Shown one piece after another: positions 9,746-20,489 of a DNA stretch of 64,000 bases. The translations under genes and the position numbers were made by a program. The stretch's first letter is position 1. The number at the start of each line of letters is the position of its first letter. Location of the stretch: contig JAVTVY010006840.1 of NCBI GenBank assembly GCA_036873755.1, positions 248,001-312,000 of the forward strand, read 5' to 3'. The notes under the pieces are model-generated. The model had not been told where the DNA came from, did not search any database, and was given only the letters and a program-made list of their open reading frames with translations. Source of the stretch: Hanleya hanleyi. Lineage: Eukaryota; Mollusca; Polyplacophora; Lepidopleurida; Hanleyidae.

Positions 9746-12370
9746 TGGCATCATTGAAAACTATTGACCGTTTCTCTCTTGTAGGAAACTAGTCTATTTT
9801 TATGTATATACTTTGATTGTCTTTTTGAATTTGGTGCTAATAATGTTATATGGAATATGGAATAGGTCTTTGGATTATGGACGCGGATATTCTTAATGGA
9901 CGACAGCTGAATTATGAATGACGGACTAGACGCTTGTAGCTCAAACGGAAAGTGATTCTGTCAGCATAGACAATCTGTGTGGAAAATACGTGGATATAGG
10001 TCTATTTGTGTCGCTTTGTTAATCAATTTGACGGTGAAAACATAAGTTAAACTTGAGAAAGAAATTCCATCTTGTAATTTATTTGTTTGTTTTATTCGAT
10101 TGCTACTTATGTGAAAGCAGACGTCCCTTTCCTCACTCGACTTGTGGAATAAAATCTCCCAAATGAACGCCTGCCCTTGACACGTGTCGATTTCACACAA
10201 CCCTGCTAAAACGTTTCAGATATACGCAAGGTTATCTCGCTGTTATTGACACAAGTGTTCTATATAGAATGGTACACAGTGCTGCGAGAAAACGTCCATG
10301 CAACATGAATCGAATGCCAATCCACGGTGTCAGAAATTTTGCTAATTCATGTAAATTGAGAGTATAAAGACCTTGATAAGTGATTCTAAGATTTGAGAAA
10401 AAATGTTCTACGGTGACAGTACCTCTGTGTCGAATGCCGCTTAATTCGAGAGCCGGTACGTGTATCGACCCAGGTGACGTACATACCGAAGCCAATAATA
10501 AGAGCTTCTCTGATAAAAACGACATACAGGACCAACGTTTGTTATCGGTCTTACTGTGGGATCTAATCGTATTCCTTGAAGAGATAAAATGCCGACTTCC
10601 AAAAGGGAATCTTCTTCCAGCAATTTTCTTATCATAAGCTATCAGCTAAGAATGATGAAAATCTAATATTATAGTCCGGCTCTTTACAGGGGAGTTTTTG
10701 TCCTCTCGATGACCGAGATCTTCATATATAATAACGAGCTTATTCTAAATCAGCTCACTATGAATTCCACAAGATTGTTTACCGGATTGTAACCCGATTG
10801 TCCTTCATACACACACCTCTTCGCGATTTGAAAGTAAACCGTGGTCTATTATGCGAGTCTTCTGACAACAGAACAGCAGCGTAGTACAAGCCAGCTAGAT
10901 CGGAAGACAGAATACGTCGACAGTTGAACAAATGGTGTTAAAAGACATCATTGTGTCTGTCTTTAGTGCCATAATCGAATAAATTTCCGAGTGGTTTCAA
11001 AAAGTGGGATAATTGTGAACGGTATTTTGACGGTCTCCTCGCTTCGGGTAATCCCTATATACATGTATACTACGCCGTGAAGAAAGATACCCACTTTAAC
11101 TGTTTTTAATGAAACCGTTTACAAACCAAACGGAACCTATATCTTACTATGGCTTACTCTCTGGTCGACTTAATTTTGATGAAGGTCCTGTATATGATCT
11201 ATACATACCTCCAAAAATATACTTACAGAAAATAGTGCGACAGAACTATATATACTGTCAAGTGCCTCAATTCCAGTTTTTATTTTATTTTATTTTTTTT
11301 TTTTAATTTGAAACTCATTGATGGCGACATGCGAGAGTAGTGTGTGGGATCTCTGTTGTAATGCTTCAACCGCAATGACCCTATACTAGGCCCCGTATGA
11401 ACACCATGTGATATATCTTGGTGTGCGTATGATCAGTCGTGATCAAAGCGTGACTGAGATACATAACACAATAATACGGCTTGGAAATTGATTTGGTTGC
11501 ATAATACTCCTCAATGATACAAATTTGACGACATAGAAATCACAAAGTCTTCCTGGACAGTGAAACCAGTTGACCACATCTCTCCCTCTTGTGTTCTTTG
11601 ATTTCTAATTTCACTTGGATGATGTGATACTTTGACTAGCCTATAGTATTGTAGCCTTATCCTGAATTTGAGAGCAAACTGACTAAAACGGAATAAACGA
11701 CATACGTCTGAATTTTCCCCGTCATGTCTTATTTTGAGTAAACCTCGACCATATTCGATCATTAGTTAATTATCTAAGAGGTAATCAAATGATATCTAGG
11801 ACATTCGGACGTAAAGTATCAGAGAGGGCCTTCAGTCGGGGGTTTTCTGGATCTGATCGTTTGAGATTTGCATCCCAGTACGTTTGGTTTGCGAGTACTC
11901 ACACAAACACTTATGTTTGTTATTTGTTCAGTTTGTCCTGTCTGGAAATTTAGATTGATAATTCGTCACAATTCTTAGTCCTAGGTTACCACAAGGAAAG
12001 TATTATCGCGGCATTGATCACGTTTACGCAGAATCATTTGACGTTGTGTATATCAAAGAGACATGGATAGTTTTATATTTAATATCGAAAAAAGCAGCCG
12101 TGAAGGATAGGCATATAGACGCGCTAGACGAGATCGATATCAGAGAGATAAAAGTATTAAATCTGGTAATTACAAGCGTCTAGTCCGTCATTCATAATCC
12201 AGCCGTCGTCCATTAGAGAATATCCGCGTCCATAATCCAAAGACCTATTCCATATTCCATATAACAGTATTAGCACCAAATACAAAAAGACAATCATAGT
12301 ATACATAAACATAGGCTTGTTTCCTGCAAGAGAGAAGCGGTCAACAGTTTTCAATGATGCCGGCAAGACA
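9746..12370. repeat. Inverted pair of ~200-bp segments
   Basis: 9746-9940 (CATTGAAAACTATTGACCG ... GGTCTTTGGATTATGGACGC ... GACGGACTAGACGCTTGTA) is the reverse complement, about 85-90% by eye, of 12,165-12,365. The two arms enclose 2.2 kb. E2 abuts the left arm. Confidence 0.8.
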
Positions 12371-13445
12371 TCATGATGTTCCAAAAATATCAAATCCGTA
12401 TCGCTGATCAGTATTCTTTATCCATAATATTCGTTGTAAAGTCGTCATCTAAAGAATGATGTATCTCTGTCACGCTTTGATTGTGACTGTTCATATGAGT
12501 ACCATGAGGATCTTGAAGTACATGGGTTCATACGGCCCCTAGCCCCGGGTTAAGCGGAATTAGACACAAGTTCCGAAACGTAGCGCCATACATCTTGCAC
12601 GCTACGTTCGTATTTTGCTATCAGCATGCGATATGTATCGCCAAATTTGAGAAACTTTGAGTGGAGGCGCTTGGTGGAATAGCCCTGTTTTATAAGTTAC
12701 TGCAACAATGATTTGTGACGTTGATTAAAATCGTCACATTTAACACAGGATCTAGCAAATGCTACTAAGCGAGATATGTATACGCCATATGCATATAACC
12801 GAACTGAAGTCGTGCGTTTTGCCACCCCGACATAGACAGACAGACAGATGGATAACCTTCCAAAAACGGTTGAAACATACTTCTTTCGCCTAGATATCGT
12901 TTATAATGCGACCAATTATCGAGTTACAAGGTCCCCGGTATTGTGACGGCGTTGTCCTCACTCACGTAATGCTTCTGACAGGAGGAATAGTTGAGGTTCT
13001 GCACTCGAGTTTTTCGTTACGGACGTTAATGACGGCATCCTCCCATAAAAAAACAGAGGACCAATGATCCTGAGGCAGTCGTTAATGAGGTGGCTATATT
13101 AATGCTATATCTAAGTGATAGCGAGAAGTTCTTCCGTTTATTATTGTTGTACTCTTGTATATCGCTCCAATAATCCGAAAAGAGCCAAATTTTACAAGTA
13201 CAGTGATGAATTGTGAAACTTGGTATACATGTATAACAATGTGTTTCAGTTGGAGACACCAGACGGAGAGGGTATATAGATCTGTATTTATCGCTAATTA
13301 CACACAACGCATTCTTATGGTTTCCATCATGACTGTGGTGTACAATGCAGCTATGGTAGGAAGGATACCAAATAGCTTAACATCGCCTTGATTCAAAATT
13401 GTATGTAAATTGTGCTTTGTCCACGATTGTACATCCTAGGTTATC

Positions 13446-13766
13446 CTATTCAATACATGCTTGCAAGCAGAAAAGTAAACAATTGCACAGAGAGTGACGC
13501 CCACTTGGCTCACCAGGGAACAGAGCACTTTCTTGGTGATAGTCCGCTAATATTACATAAGATGGTCGACCATGCAAATTATTGAAGAATGGACCAGGAT
13601 TTTTTTCAGCATCAGTCGCCAGCATTAATAATCGCTGTTGAGCATATTGTTCGAAATCTGTGTATTTGGAAAATATATTGCTTGTGAATCTTGTTGGTGC
13701 ATGGAAATGTAGATGGAATGGATTGTGAATATTTGCAAACTGCAACATAATGCAAAGGAATAACAA
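13446..13766 (-). pseudogene. Retroelement-like protein fragment with 2A-like motif
   Basis: The minus-strand frame encodes FANIHNPFHLHFHAPTRFTS, then RLLMLATDAEKNPGP (13590-13613 for the D-A-E-K-N-P-G-P core), then SYVILADYHQESALFPGEPS and GRHSLCNCLLFCLQACIE-stop. The D-x-E-x-N-P-G-P core preceded by Leu-rich residues fits the 2A ribosome-skipping consensus. Such motifs are known at the N-termini of some non-LTR retrotransposon proteins and NLR proteins of marine invertebrates. The following G-x-x-C/S-x-C-N-x-L pattern recalls a cysteine-protease-like start, but Ser lies where Cys would be expected. The first codon at 13766 is TTG. A splice-acceptor-like ...ATTATGTTGCAG lies just upstream. 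Parent element unknown. Confidence 0.5.
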
Positions 13767-13974
13767 AAAGAAGAAGGTGTAGTGCCTAACCTGTCATTTT
13801 GAGTGTCCCGATTAATGAATTTCCAAAGTGAACTCCCTTTTTGTACAGCATGAAGATAAAGATTGGGGTAAAAAGGCCACAGAAATTCTATGTTGCATAC
13901 AATCGATACCCATCATTCACGATATTGTATCAAATTACAAAATGTCAGCTCGAGAACAATTGAAGTGTCACCTA

Positions 13975-14335
13975 AGCTATGATTTCCACCTCCAAAAAGA
14001 TCAATCTCCAAGATATCAAATATCAGCAATTTAATGTCCCAAGATATCAAGAGTCTGAATTAAAAAACAATGAAGGAGATATGAACAGTGTCAAGAGTTC
14101 AAATTTCCAAGATAGTCAGCTCCAACACGATTGTTCCAGCACTACTAGTGGCTTTGTAATAAGATATCTAATCTCCACAGTTCTATCTTCAAGGTTCAAT
14201 CTCAAGGACAAGTGTCAAAATATTCAATTCCAAGCCTCAATCTCCACCACGATCATGACCATATCAAAATAGGTCAATCTCCACGATATCAAAATAGGTC
14301 AATCTCCAAGATATCAGGATAGCTGATCTCCGAGT
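13975..14335 (+). repeat. Degenerate ~24-bp repeat (TCAATCTCCAAGATATCA)
   Basis: Near copies lie at 14,000, 14,273 and 14,298, and weaker ones between. The last two are adjacent and nearly identical. ORFs 13,828-14,272 are built on it. Confidence 0.55.
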
Positions 14336-15635
14336 AGCTACATGAATATATAGCCCTCCAAGACATCTTAAACTGTGTTTCCCATCGTTTAGCAGAAGAA
14401 AAAATTATTTCAGGTTCTGGCAAATTATCTAAATTCTGAAATATGAGAATCAAAATTTAGCAAAGTTATCGCTATGAATTACAGTTACTCAATATGCTGA
14501 TTGATAAGAGAAACATTGGCATAGCATGAGCAGCAAACGCATAAGGCTACGCCAATATACGGCCCGTACTGTGTGTGTTGTCACCAACTATTCAGCTGTT
14601 GTTGTTGTCACAGAATTGTGAAAGAATCATAAATGACAGCACGCACTCTTATCGTTCCACCAGAATATAGTCTACCCCCTGGAGAACACGGAATATGATA
14701 CTCTCAGCGATATCCCTCAGCGATTTACTCTTTTGTCCGTCTTTTTGTCGGGATCCCTTGATCATATACGCTGGCGGTTCGTTATGCCCACGGGTGCCCA
14801 CATGCAAGAGGTTTCAAAATGTCCGCTCTAAGAAAGTAGTACCTTATACTACTTCTTATTAGATACATGCGCCCCTTTCGTTGCCTTTCGTTTTACTATG
14901 TTTAGCCCTGTATGGAACACGAACCAGATAATAATCGACCTCTGACTACAGTCAGAATACACTAGGATATGGAATGTCAGGTTTCGGATCAATATTTATG
15001 TTCGGAATGTGGAACTGTTTTTTCTGATGACTCGTATATTAGTTAGAGAGTTCCTCGTCAATCTAGGCCATATGATTGGTTGAAAAGCGGTCACATGACC
15101 AAAATGCCAGTTCGATAGCAATGTCTAGTCGCAAGCGACTGCCAACTATATGTGCATTTTTGTCATTATGTAACCCGGTTGATAATCGCGAAAGCACTAA
15201 AAAATGAGCCAAATCGATCGCATCTTGGGTTCGGGATATATCAGTTCGCGCTCAATATGTCTGTCCAAGCTTTATACGTTCGACATAGATATTTCCGCTC
15301 GTCGGACCAGTAGTCGTTAGTTAATCAGCCCCATGATTTGATTATGAGTGTTCAGTCAAACCACATGATCATCTCAAACAGGCAGTATTGAAACGATCGC
15401 TGTAGCAACAGTTGAAGTGTGATTGGAACACGTTATGTAACACAGGCTACACGCTGTCATTCAACTCTTAGAAGTCGTAGTCATCGTCTTATAAGACGTT
15501 AGTCGTAGCCATTACGTTGTGATGAGTCGATTCTTTTGAGCAAAAGGAAGGATGCAAGTGCGACGTCCATTTCACTGACACTGTACCCAGACAACACACA
15601 TAATGACTGGCAAAGACTGGTGTCATCTTCACAAA
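14336..15635. other. No recognised gene
   Basis: This lies inside the extra DNA of duplication copy A. No ORF above 60 codons and no repeat structure that I can support. Confidence 0.3.
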
Positions 15636-15991
15636 TTATCCTTATATCTGCCTCGTAGTGCAAGATAAACAATCCTAATCCTTCCTGTGAGTGCGATCAT
15701 CCTTCATTCATTATTTAAACCATGGTGACCGTTGAGACGACATTTATCACGTAGACCTACGTTACCTTGTACATCCAAATCTATTAGCAGAAACTGATCC
15801 ATCTTTTGATATAGACATCGATGACACTTGATCTAGTCGTCCTTGGTATGATAGACGAACCATTTTCCGACTAATTAAAATACATATCTAATCATTCAAC
15901 TGCTGGCCTCTAATGGGAAGTCGTGAAGTCGTTATTCCACTGACTGAATATGAACAATAAACAACTATACTTGTTTTATCTAGCACATTCA

Positions 15992-16270
15992 TACTCTCTA
16001 AAAAAAGTTGAGTGAAATTTCACTCAAGCATAAGAGTGGAAACTGATCCCACTCAAGTTGAGTGAATTGAGTGATGAACTTGAGTGGTTTTAACTCAAGT
16101 TGAGTGAAAAGTAACTCAAGTTGAGTGAAAAGTAACTCAAGTTGAGTGAAAAGTAAATCAAGTTGAGTGAAAAGTAACTCGGTTGAGTGAAAAGTAACTC
16201 AAGTTTGAGTGAACAGGTACATTTCACTCAAACTTGAGTGGAATAGTTCACTCAAGTTTTTTAGAGAGTA
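15992..16270 (+). mobile_element. MITE family M1, copy 1
   Basis: TACTCTCTAAAAAA...TTTTTTAGAGAGTA termini enclose repeated ACTCAAGTTGAGTGAAAAGT units (about 20 bp) in both orientations. Copy 2 lies at 32,045-32,334 in the opposite orientation. A TA dinucleotide flanks both ends. Confidence 0.85.
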
Positions 16271-16795
16271 CATGCACACCGTCGATCCAGGCGATAATTG
16301 CTCGATAACAGACCTTCTCAGCCAGATTTAGTGACCTGATTCAGGAGCTAGAATGGTTTGGAAGTATACATCGTGTACATGCAGCGCCCGATTAAGTGAG
16401 CAGCTAATTAGATATAGATTAGTGTAATCTAATGGAAGTGGAAGAATGAACTTAATCATTCTGTATGACAGAAATAGAATTCTATCCATGAACTTGATTC
16501 TGTTACCTCAAGTACTTGCATGCCCTGTTAGATGACCATACATGATTCGCTCCACCAGATGAATGAAACTTTATGAAAACGAATTTCGATAGTGTCATTC
16601 AAGGCATATTCGGACTTTGAGTACGGTATTTTATTCTTCCATTGTGTTTTCATCCCTTTCGTTGAGAAAACCATATATATATTGATCCGTCAGCTGTTCC
16701 GTTTTATGCCGAATGAATGCATTAGGTGAATCGCCAAATGAAAATGTTCAAGCGAGTACATGCGAACACAATCATGTTGTTCAGCAGGAAAGCAA
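16271..16795. other. No recognised gene
   Basis: Intergenic, with short ORFs only. Confidence 0.3.
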
Positions 16796-16799
16796 CTTG

Positions 16800-16890
16800 A
16801 CTGGGTGGTGCTCAGTCTGGTTTGGCGCGATATGACTGGAATAATGTTGAAAGCGACGTTAAATCGTTTTCACTCACTCATTCATTGTGG
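16800..16890 (+). mobile_element. SINE-like tail with TCACTCACTCATTCATT end
   Basis: GGCGCGATATGACTGGAATA then TGTTGAAAGCGACGTTAAA and a TCACTCACTCATTCATT simple repeat. This phrase is, to my knowledge, highly repeated in gastropod genomes. Confidence 0.5.
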
Positions 16891-17009
16891 ATTGGACACA
16901 AGACATGATCTAATTTTAACACCTTAACTTTGTCTTCATCATCCTTCCTCAATAATATTGTAACTTATGCTGATTCTGTGGCTGTAAACATTGATACAGT
17001 GTTCACTGC

Positions 17010-17483
17010 TTGTGTTGTGATTTAGCTCCAACCGTTGTTGATAACTATACGTATATTTTTGAAAACACAAACATTATTGACTCCTCTCGACACTGGTCCT
17101 TACTATTATTAAGAGAAGTCCTTTCAATAAGACGCATCAAACCACTCCTCAACCGTGGACTTAAAAGCCTCAAAAGAACTCACTCTATTCAGATAATATG
17201 TACCACCCAGCGGTTATCCATCACAGTTACATTTGTTCTACCTTTGTATGAACTTGTGCTCACCTCAAAAGCCAACCGTTTAACAACCTCTGTATATACT
17301 CAATCAATGTTTAACTTCAGTGTCTACCATGTATGTATCACATGTATTGTTTACTTTTATTTCCGTCAATCAATGTACAGTACCCTCAGCCCTATTCACG
17401 CTGAACATGTATATATTAGATATTTTAACCCATGGTCTGCCGCCACATCCTTTGAAGTTTGCTGTGCATTTATTTGCCGGTAA
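17010..17483 (+). pseudogene. Possible retroelement C-terminal tail (GIY-YIG/LINE-like)
   Basis: The first ~60 codons include NTNIIDSSRHWSLLLLREVL followed by SIRRIKPLLNRGLKSLKRTH. The pattern W-x-L-L-x-x-E/R-x-x-x-I-x-x-x-x-P-x-L-N-R-G resembles the C-terminal end of GIY-YIG endonucleases of Penelope-like elements and the ends of some LINE ORFs. The rest of the frame is not recognisable and is probably open by chance. The first codon is TTG, no catalytic GIY or YIG motif is visible, and nothing upstream continues the frame. This is a weak call. Confidence 0.25.
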
Positions 17484-17984
17484 CTTGCACGCTCTACGGT
17501 GCCGTTATAGACGACCTCAATGACTTCCGTAAGCCACGCCCATTGTCTGGTGAATTCTCATTGGTCAATTAACCCTGGAGAGGCAGACATTGTGAGCGGG
17601 CTACAAGAAATCAGTGAGAAGTCTGGAAAGGAAAAAAATAACACAATTTCAAATTTGCAGATCAACAGTATATTAAAATTCTCAGATCAAAGTATAAAGT
17701 CAATTATCGAAATAAAACATCAGTTACTTCTGTATTTGATGATCAATAATTGTCGATTTACATGTAAACAAAACTGTACCATAACTTGAAGTCCGTGTAT
17801 CTGGCCACATTATCAGCAGTACATGTATTTTTCACCGCGAGATCCGTTCGAATTACCACAAACAAAACATATCATTTCTCAGTCTCTTAGTCTGTGGGTA
17901 AAATTACGGTTTCCGGTATTTGTATCCAAAGTCTACCGGTATTGCTGGAAAAGTCATTAAAATTTAACAAGAACGATTAAGAGT
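17484..17984. other. Intergenic, no gene recognised
   Basis: Holds a CCACGCCC box and ATTGGTCAAT near 17,535-17,570 that could be promoter-like, but no downstream gene is evident. Confidence 0.25.
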
Positions 17985-18609
17985 TCAATTGCTGTGGTAG
18001 GAAATGTTGAAAGTGCAGTTGCTAAATTTACAGTCATTAGGAAAACATTTATCGTTCTGTGTGAAGCTCGGTGGAGATTCCTTTAACTCCGCCGGTGGGT
18101 CATCCTCGCGTTTGCATAATTTGGGAGGAGGGTTCAACACATTGGAAATATCCTTTAGCATTGCGTCCGACGGTCGCTTGTATTTCCGCACACCAGCCTG
18201 GCTTCTGTGACCAGTTCTTTCCATGACCAGCTGTTCGTCAACGCCAGCCTGAAACAAATGGGTGGCACACGTTCTCTTTCCCGAATGATTACTGAAATTT
18301 CCAGAAATTCCAGCGCTGGCACAAATGTTTTTCAGCATCGTCTGCATGGCGTTCACCCCAACCACTTGCTTACTGAATTTTGGAGGCTCACCAGGGCACG
18401 AGGCCGGCAGAGCCCTACGGTAGAAGGCTCCCTCGGACACGCCTATAGCCCGAAGATAATTGGAGTAGATTGTCCATAAAGATCGTTCCCCGTCATCGCA
18501 ATAATGCTTGATGTTTTTGGCGCTTAGATTTTTTTGTTTCAGTCCCCCTGAATAAGCTTTGCACTTGGAACCAATGAACTCTATGCCGTGCTGCCCCGCC
18601 TACACTCGG
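17985..18609 (-). pseudogene. Crypton-type tyrosine recombinase, C-terminal fragment
   Basis: The minus-strand frame is open from just after a TAG near 18,610 to the stop at 17985. It reads GIEFIGSKCKAYSGGLKQKN, later IKHYCDDGERSLWTIYSNYL, then NHSGKRTCATHLFQAGVDEQ and ERTGHRSQAGVRKYKRPS. This is the H-x-x-R/K ... GHRS ... Y layout of the tyrosine-recombinase domain used by Crypton transposons and their domesticated relatives (KCTD1/ZMYM/KIAA1958-type proteins). K stands where the HxxR arginine is expected. His and the Tyr nucleophile are kept. The C-terminus ends with the family-like FSNCTFNI tail. Residue 18,440 often taken as a start is GTG, so translation does not begin there. The N-terminal half is absent, so this is a truncated copy or a last exon. 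Confidence 0.7.
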
Positions 18610-18740
18610 CTGACGCCTCGTGCAGGCTTTGGGGCAGCACTGGTGCGACCTGTCGATTATAAACACATAACAAGATAATGCCATACAATAACTATTATTT
18701 ACCTAGTACTTGTTACTTGCTGACGATGGCCCTTTGTCGC

Positions 18741-19027
18741 CGTGGTCACAGCCACAGACCCGCAAAACAAGAGTTTGGGGGGTGTGGGCGGTGGTATTAG
18801 GGTGAAGTGTCGAAATATGGGGTCTCTATATATAACCCCATGCTTTATATAAATCCACAAATATGGGACCTCTATATATAACCTCATGCTTTATATAAAT
18901 CCACATCGATGTGGATTTATATAAAGCATGGGGTTATATATAGAGACCCCATATTTCGACACTTCACCCTAATATCACCGTCCACACCCCTCCCAAAACT
19001 CTTGTTTTGCGGGCCTGTGACCCAACG
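18741..19027. mobile_element. Foldback element, ~110-bp arms, one arm internally duplicated
   Basis: CCCGCAAAACAAGAGTTTG...AGTGTCGAAATATGGGGTC...ATATAAATCCACA pairs with its complement around the centre CCACATCGATGTGG at ~18,902. The left arm has an extra ~46-bp copy of the inner segment (TCTATATATAACCTCATGC). Confidence 0.9.
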
Positions 19028-19282
19028 CTATACTCCGGCATTGTGGTAGCATGTCTCTGGTGGAGCTATAATAACGATGACCGAAATATACAAGTCGTAT
19101 AAACAACATCATGAATTTGTCATTCTTCGGAGTTACACTACTCGTGTATTATGTAAGAATCATCAGTGGATCTACTGGATTTTGTTGATAATCCACTAGG
19201 TATCATTATGCACGTCAACATTTTATTTATTCAACGCTCGAGGACAAATGTGTACAAATGAACGAAGGGTAATTTGTTTACA

Positions 19283-19560
19283 GATGTTTTTGTGAGTTCC
19301 ATTTCGCAGGTCAAGACAATGTCTGTTCTATCAAGCTGCGAAGAAATCGGTTTAATTGCTGACGCTGAGAAATATTAATAAGCCTGAATCACGTGAATCA
19401 GATAAACGTATTAGTGTCATATTAGCTTCAGTTGTCACGAAATCCGCTCTGATTATAATGCACATCGAGGCAAACGTAATTTCTGTCTCAAGCAATCTGA
19501 TTTTCTGCACCGTGTAGTTTGATCTGTGTTGTTAATTTGTCTGAGCTTAGTTATAAGACT
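19283..19560 (+). repeat. Dispersed element carrying the expanded 41-bp array
   Basis: Homologous to 2,231-2,520 and leads directly into the 41-bp tandem array, so the array is an internal expansion of this element. Confidence 0.7.
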
Positions 19561-20489
19561 GGGCTAATGTTGTTAATTTGTCTGAGCTTAGTTATAAGAC
19601 TGGGCTAATGTTGTTAATTTGTCTGAGCTTAGTTATAAGACTGGGCTAATGTTGTTAATTTGTCTGAGCTTAGTTATAAGACTGGGCTAATGTTGTTAAT
19701 TTGTCTGAGCTTAGTTATAAGACTGGGCTAATGTTGTTAATTTGTCTGAGCTTAGTTATAAGACTGGGCTAATGTTGTTAATTTGTCTGAGCTAGTTATA
19801 AGACTGGGCTAATGTTGTTAATTCTTGTCTGAGCTTAGTTATAAGACTGGGCTAATGTTAAAAGCAATTTGTCTGAGCTTAGCTATAAGACTGGGCTAAT
19901 GTTGTTAATTTGTCTGGTTTTTAGTTATAAGACTGGGCTAATGTTGTTAAATTTGTCTGAGCTTAGTTATAAGACTGGGCTAATGTTGTTAATTTGTCTG
20001 AGCTTAGTTATAAGACTGGCCAATGTTGTTAATTTGTCTGAGCTTAGTTATAAGACTGGGCTAATGTTGTTAATTTGTCTGAGCTTAGTTATAAGACTGG
20101 GCTAATGTTGTTAATTTGTCTGAGCTTAGTTATAAGACTGGGCTAATGTTGTTAATTTGTCTGAGCTTAGTTATAAGACTGGGCTAATGTTGTTAATTTG
20201 TCTGAGCTTAGTTATAAGACTGGGCTATTTCTGCGTTGTTAATTTGTCTGAGCTTAGTTATAAGACTGGGCTAATGTTGTTAATTTGTCTGAGCTTAGTT
20301 ATAAGTATCTGGGCTAATGTTGTTAATTTGTCTGGAGCTTAGCTATAAGACTGGGCTACTGTTAATTTGTCTGAGCTTAGTTATAAGACTGGGCTAATGT
20401 TGTTAATTTGTCTGAGCTTAGTTATAAGACTGGGCTAATGTTGTTAATTTGTCTGAGCTTAGTTATAAGACTGGGCTAATGTTGTTAAT
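19527..20489 (+). repeat. 41-bp minisatellite, about 23 copies
   Basis: The unit is TGTTGTTAATTTGTCTGAGC then TTAGTTATAAGACTGGGCTAA. Most units are identical. A few have 1-6 bp indels (near 19,790, 19,860, 20,230, 20,310 and 20,360). ORFs 19,869-20,105 and 20,157-20,342 are repeat translations. Confidence 0.97.

Larger units (their letters stand above)
3381..9746. mobile_element. E2: large inverted-repeat satellite element (6.4 kb with nested E1)
   Basis: The outer ~220 bp are inverted copies: 3386-3609 matches the reverse complement of 9497-9740, including GGCACCTTGTTTT, GAGCTGTA-AACACGATG, GGGGTCTCGAGGCCA and TGGGTCGTGTGAGG. Inside, 6873-8150 holds satellite units in forward orientation, and 8370-8500 plus 9130-9490 hold the same units inverted. 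Each unit has a TGGACCATTCTTGGTCC-like palindrome, a GAAGCTCTCGTGG block and either a TGCGCATGCGCA or a TGACGTC motif. The right end at ~9746 is supported because an inverted homologue of the flank (12,165-12,365) lacks E2. Without E1 the element is about 3.1 kb. No transposase is seen. Confidence 0.65.
10295..15880 (+). repeat. Segmental duplication copy A
   Basis: Homologous in order to 24,540-26,690: the TGACAGT-CCTCTGTGT block (10,417/24,659), ACCGAAGCCAATAATA (10,484/24,732), CGCAATGACCC (11,370/25,660), GATGGATA-CCTTCCAAAAA (12,847/26,218) and AGACATCGATGACACTTGAT (15,812/26,622). Copy A is longer because of insertions at ~11.9-12.8 kb and ~12.9-15.6 kb. No gene is recognised in it. Confidence 0.75.

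Noticed and set aside
19869..20342. ORFs encoding repeated LSYKTGLMLL peptides
   Set aside because: They are translations of the 41-bp minisatellite, and frames shift with each indel.
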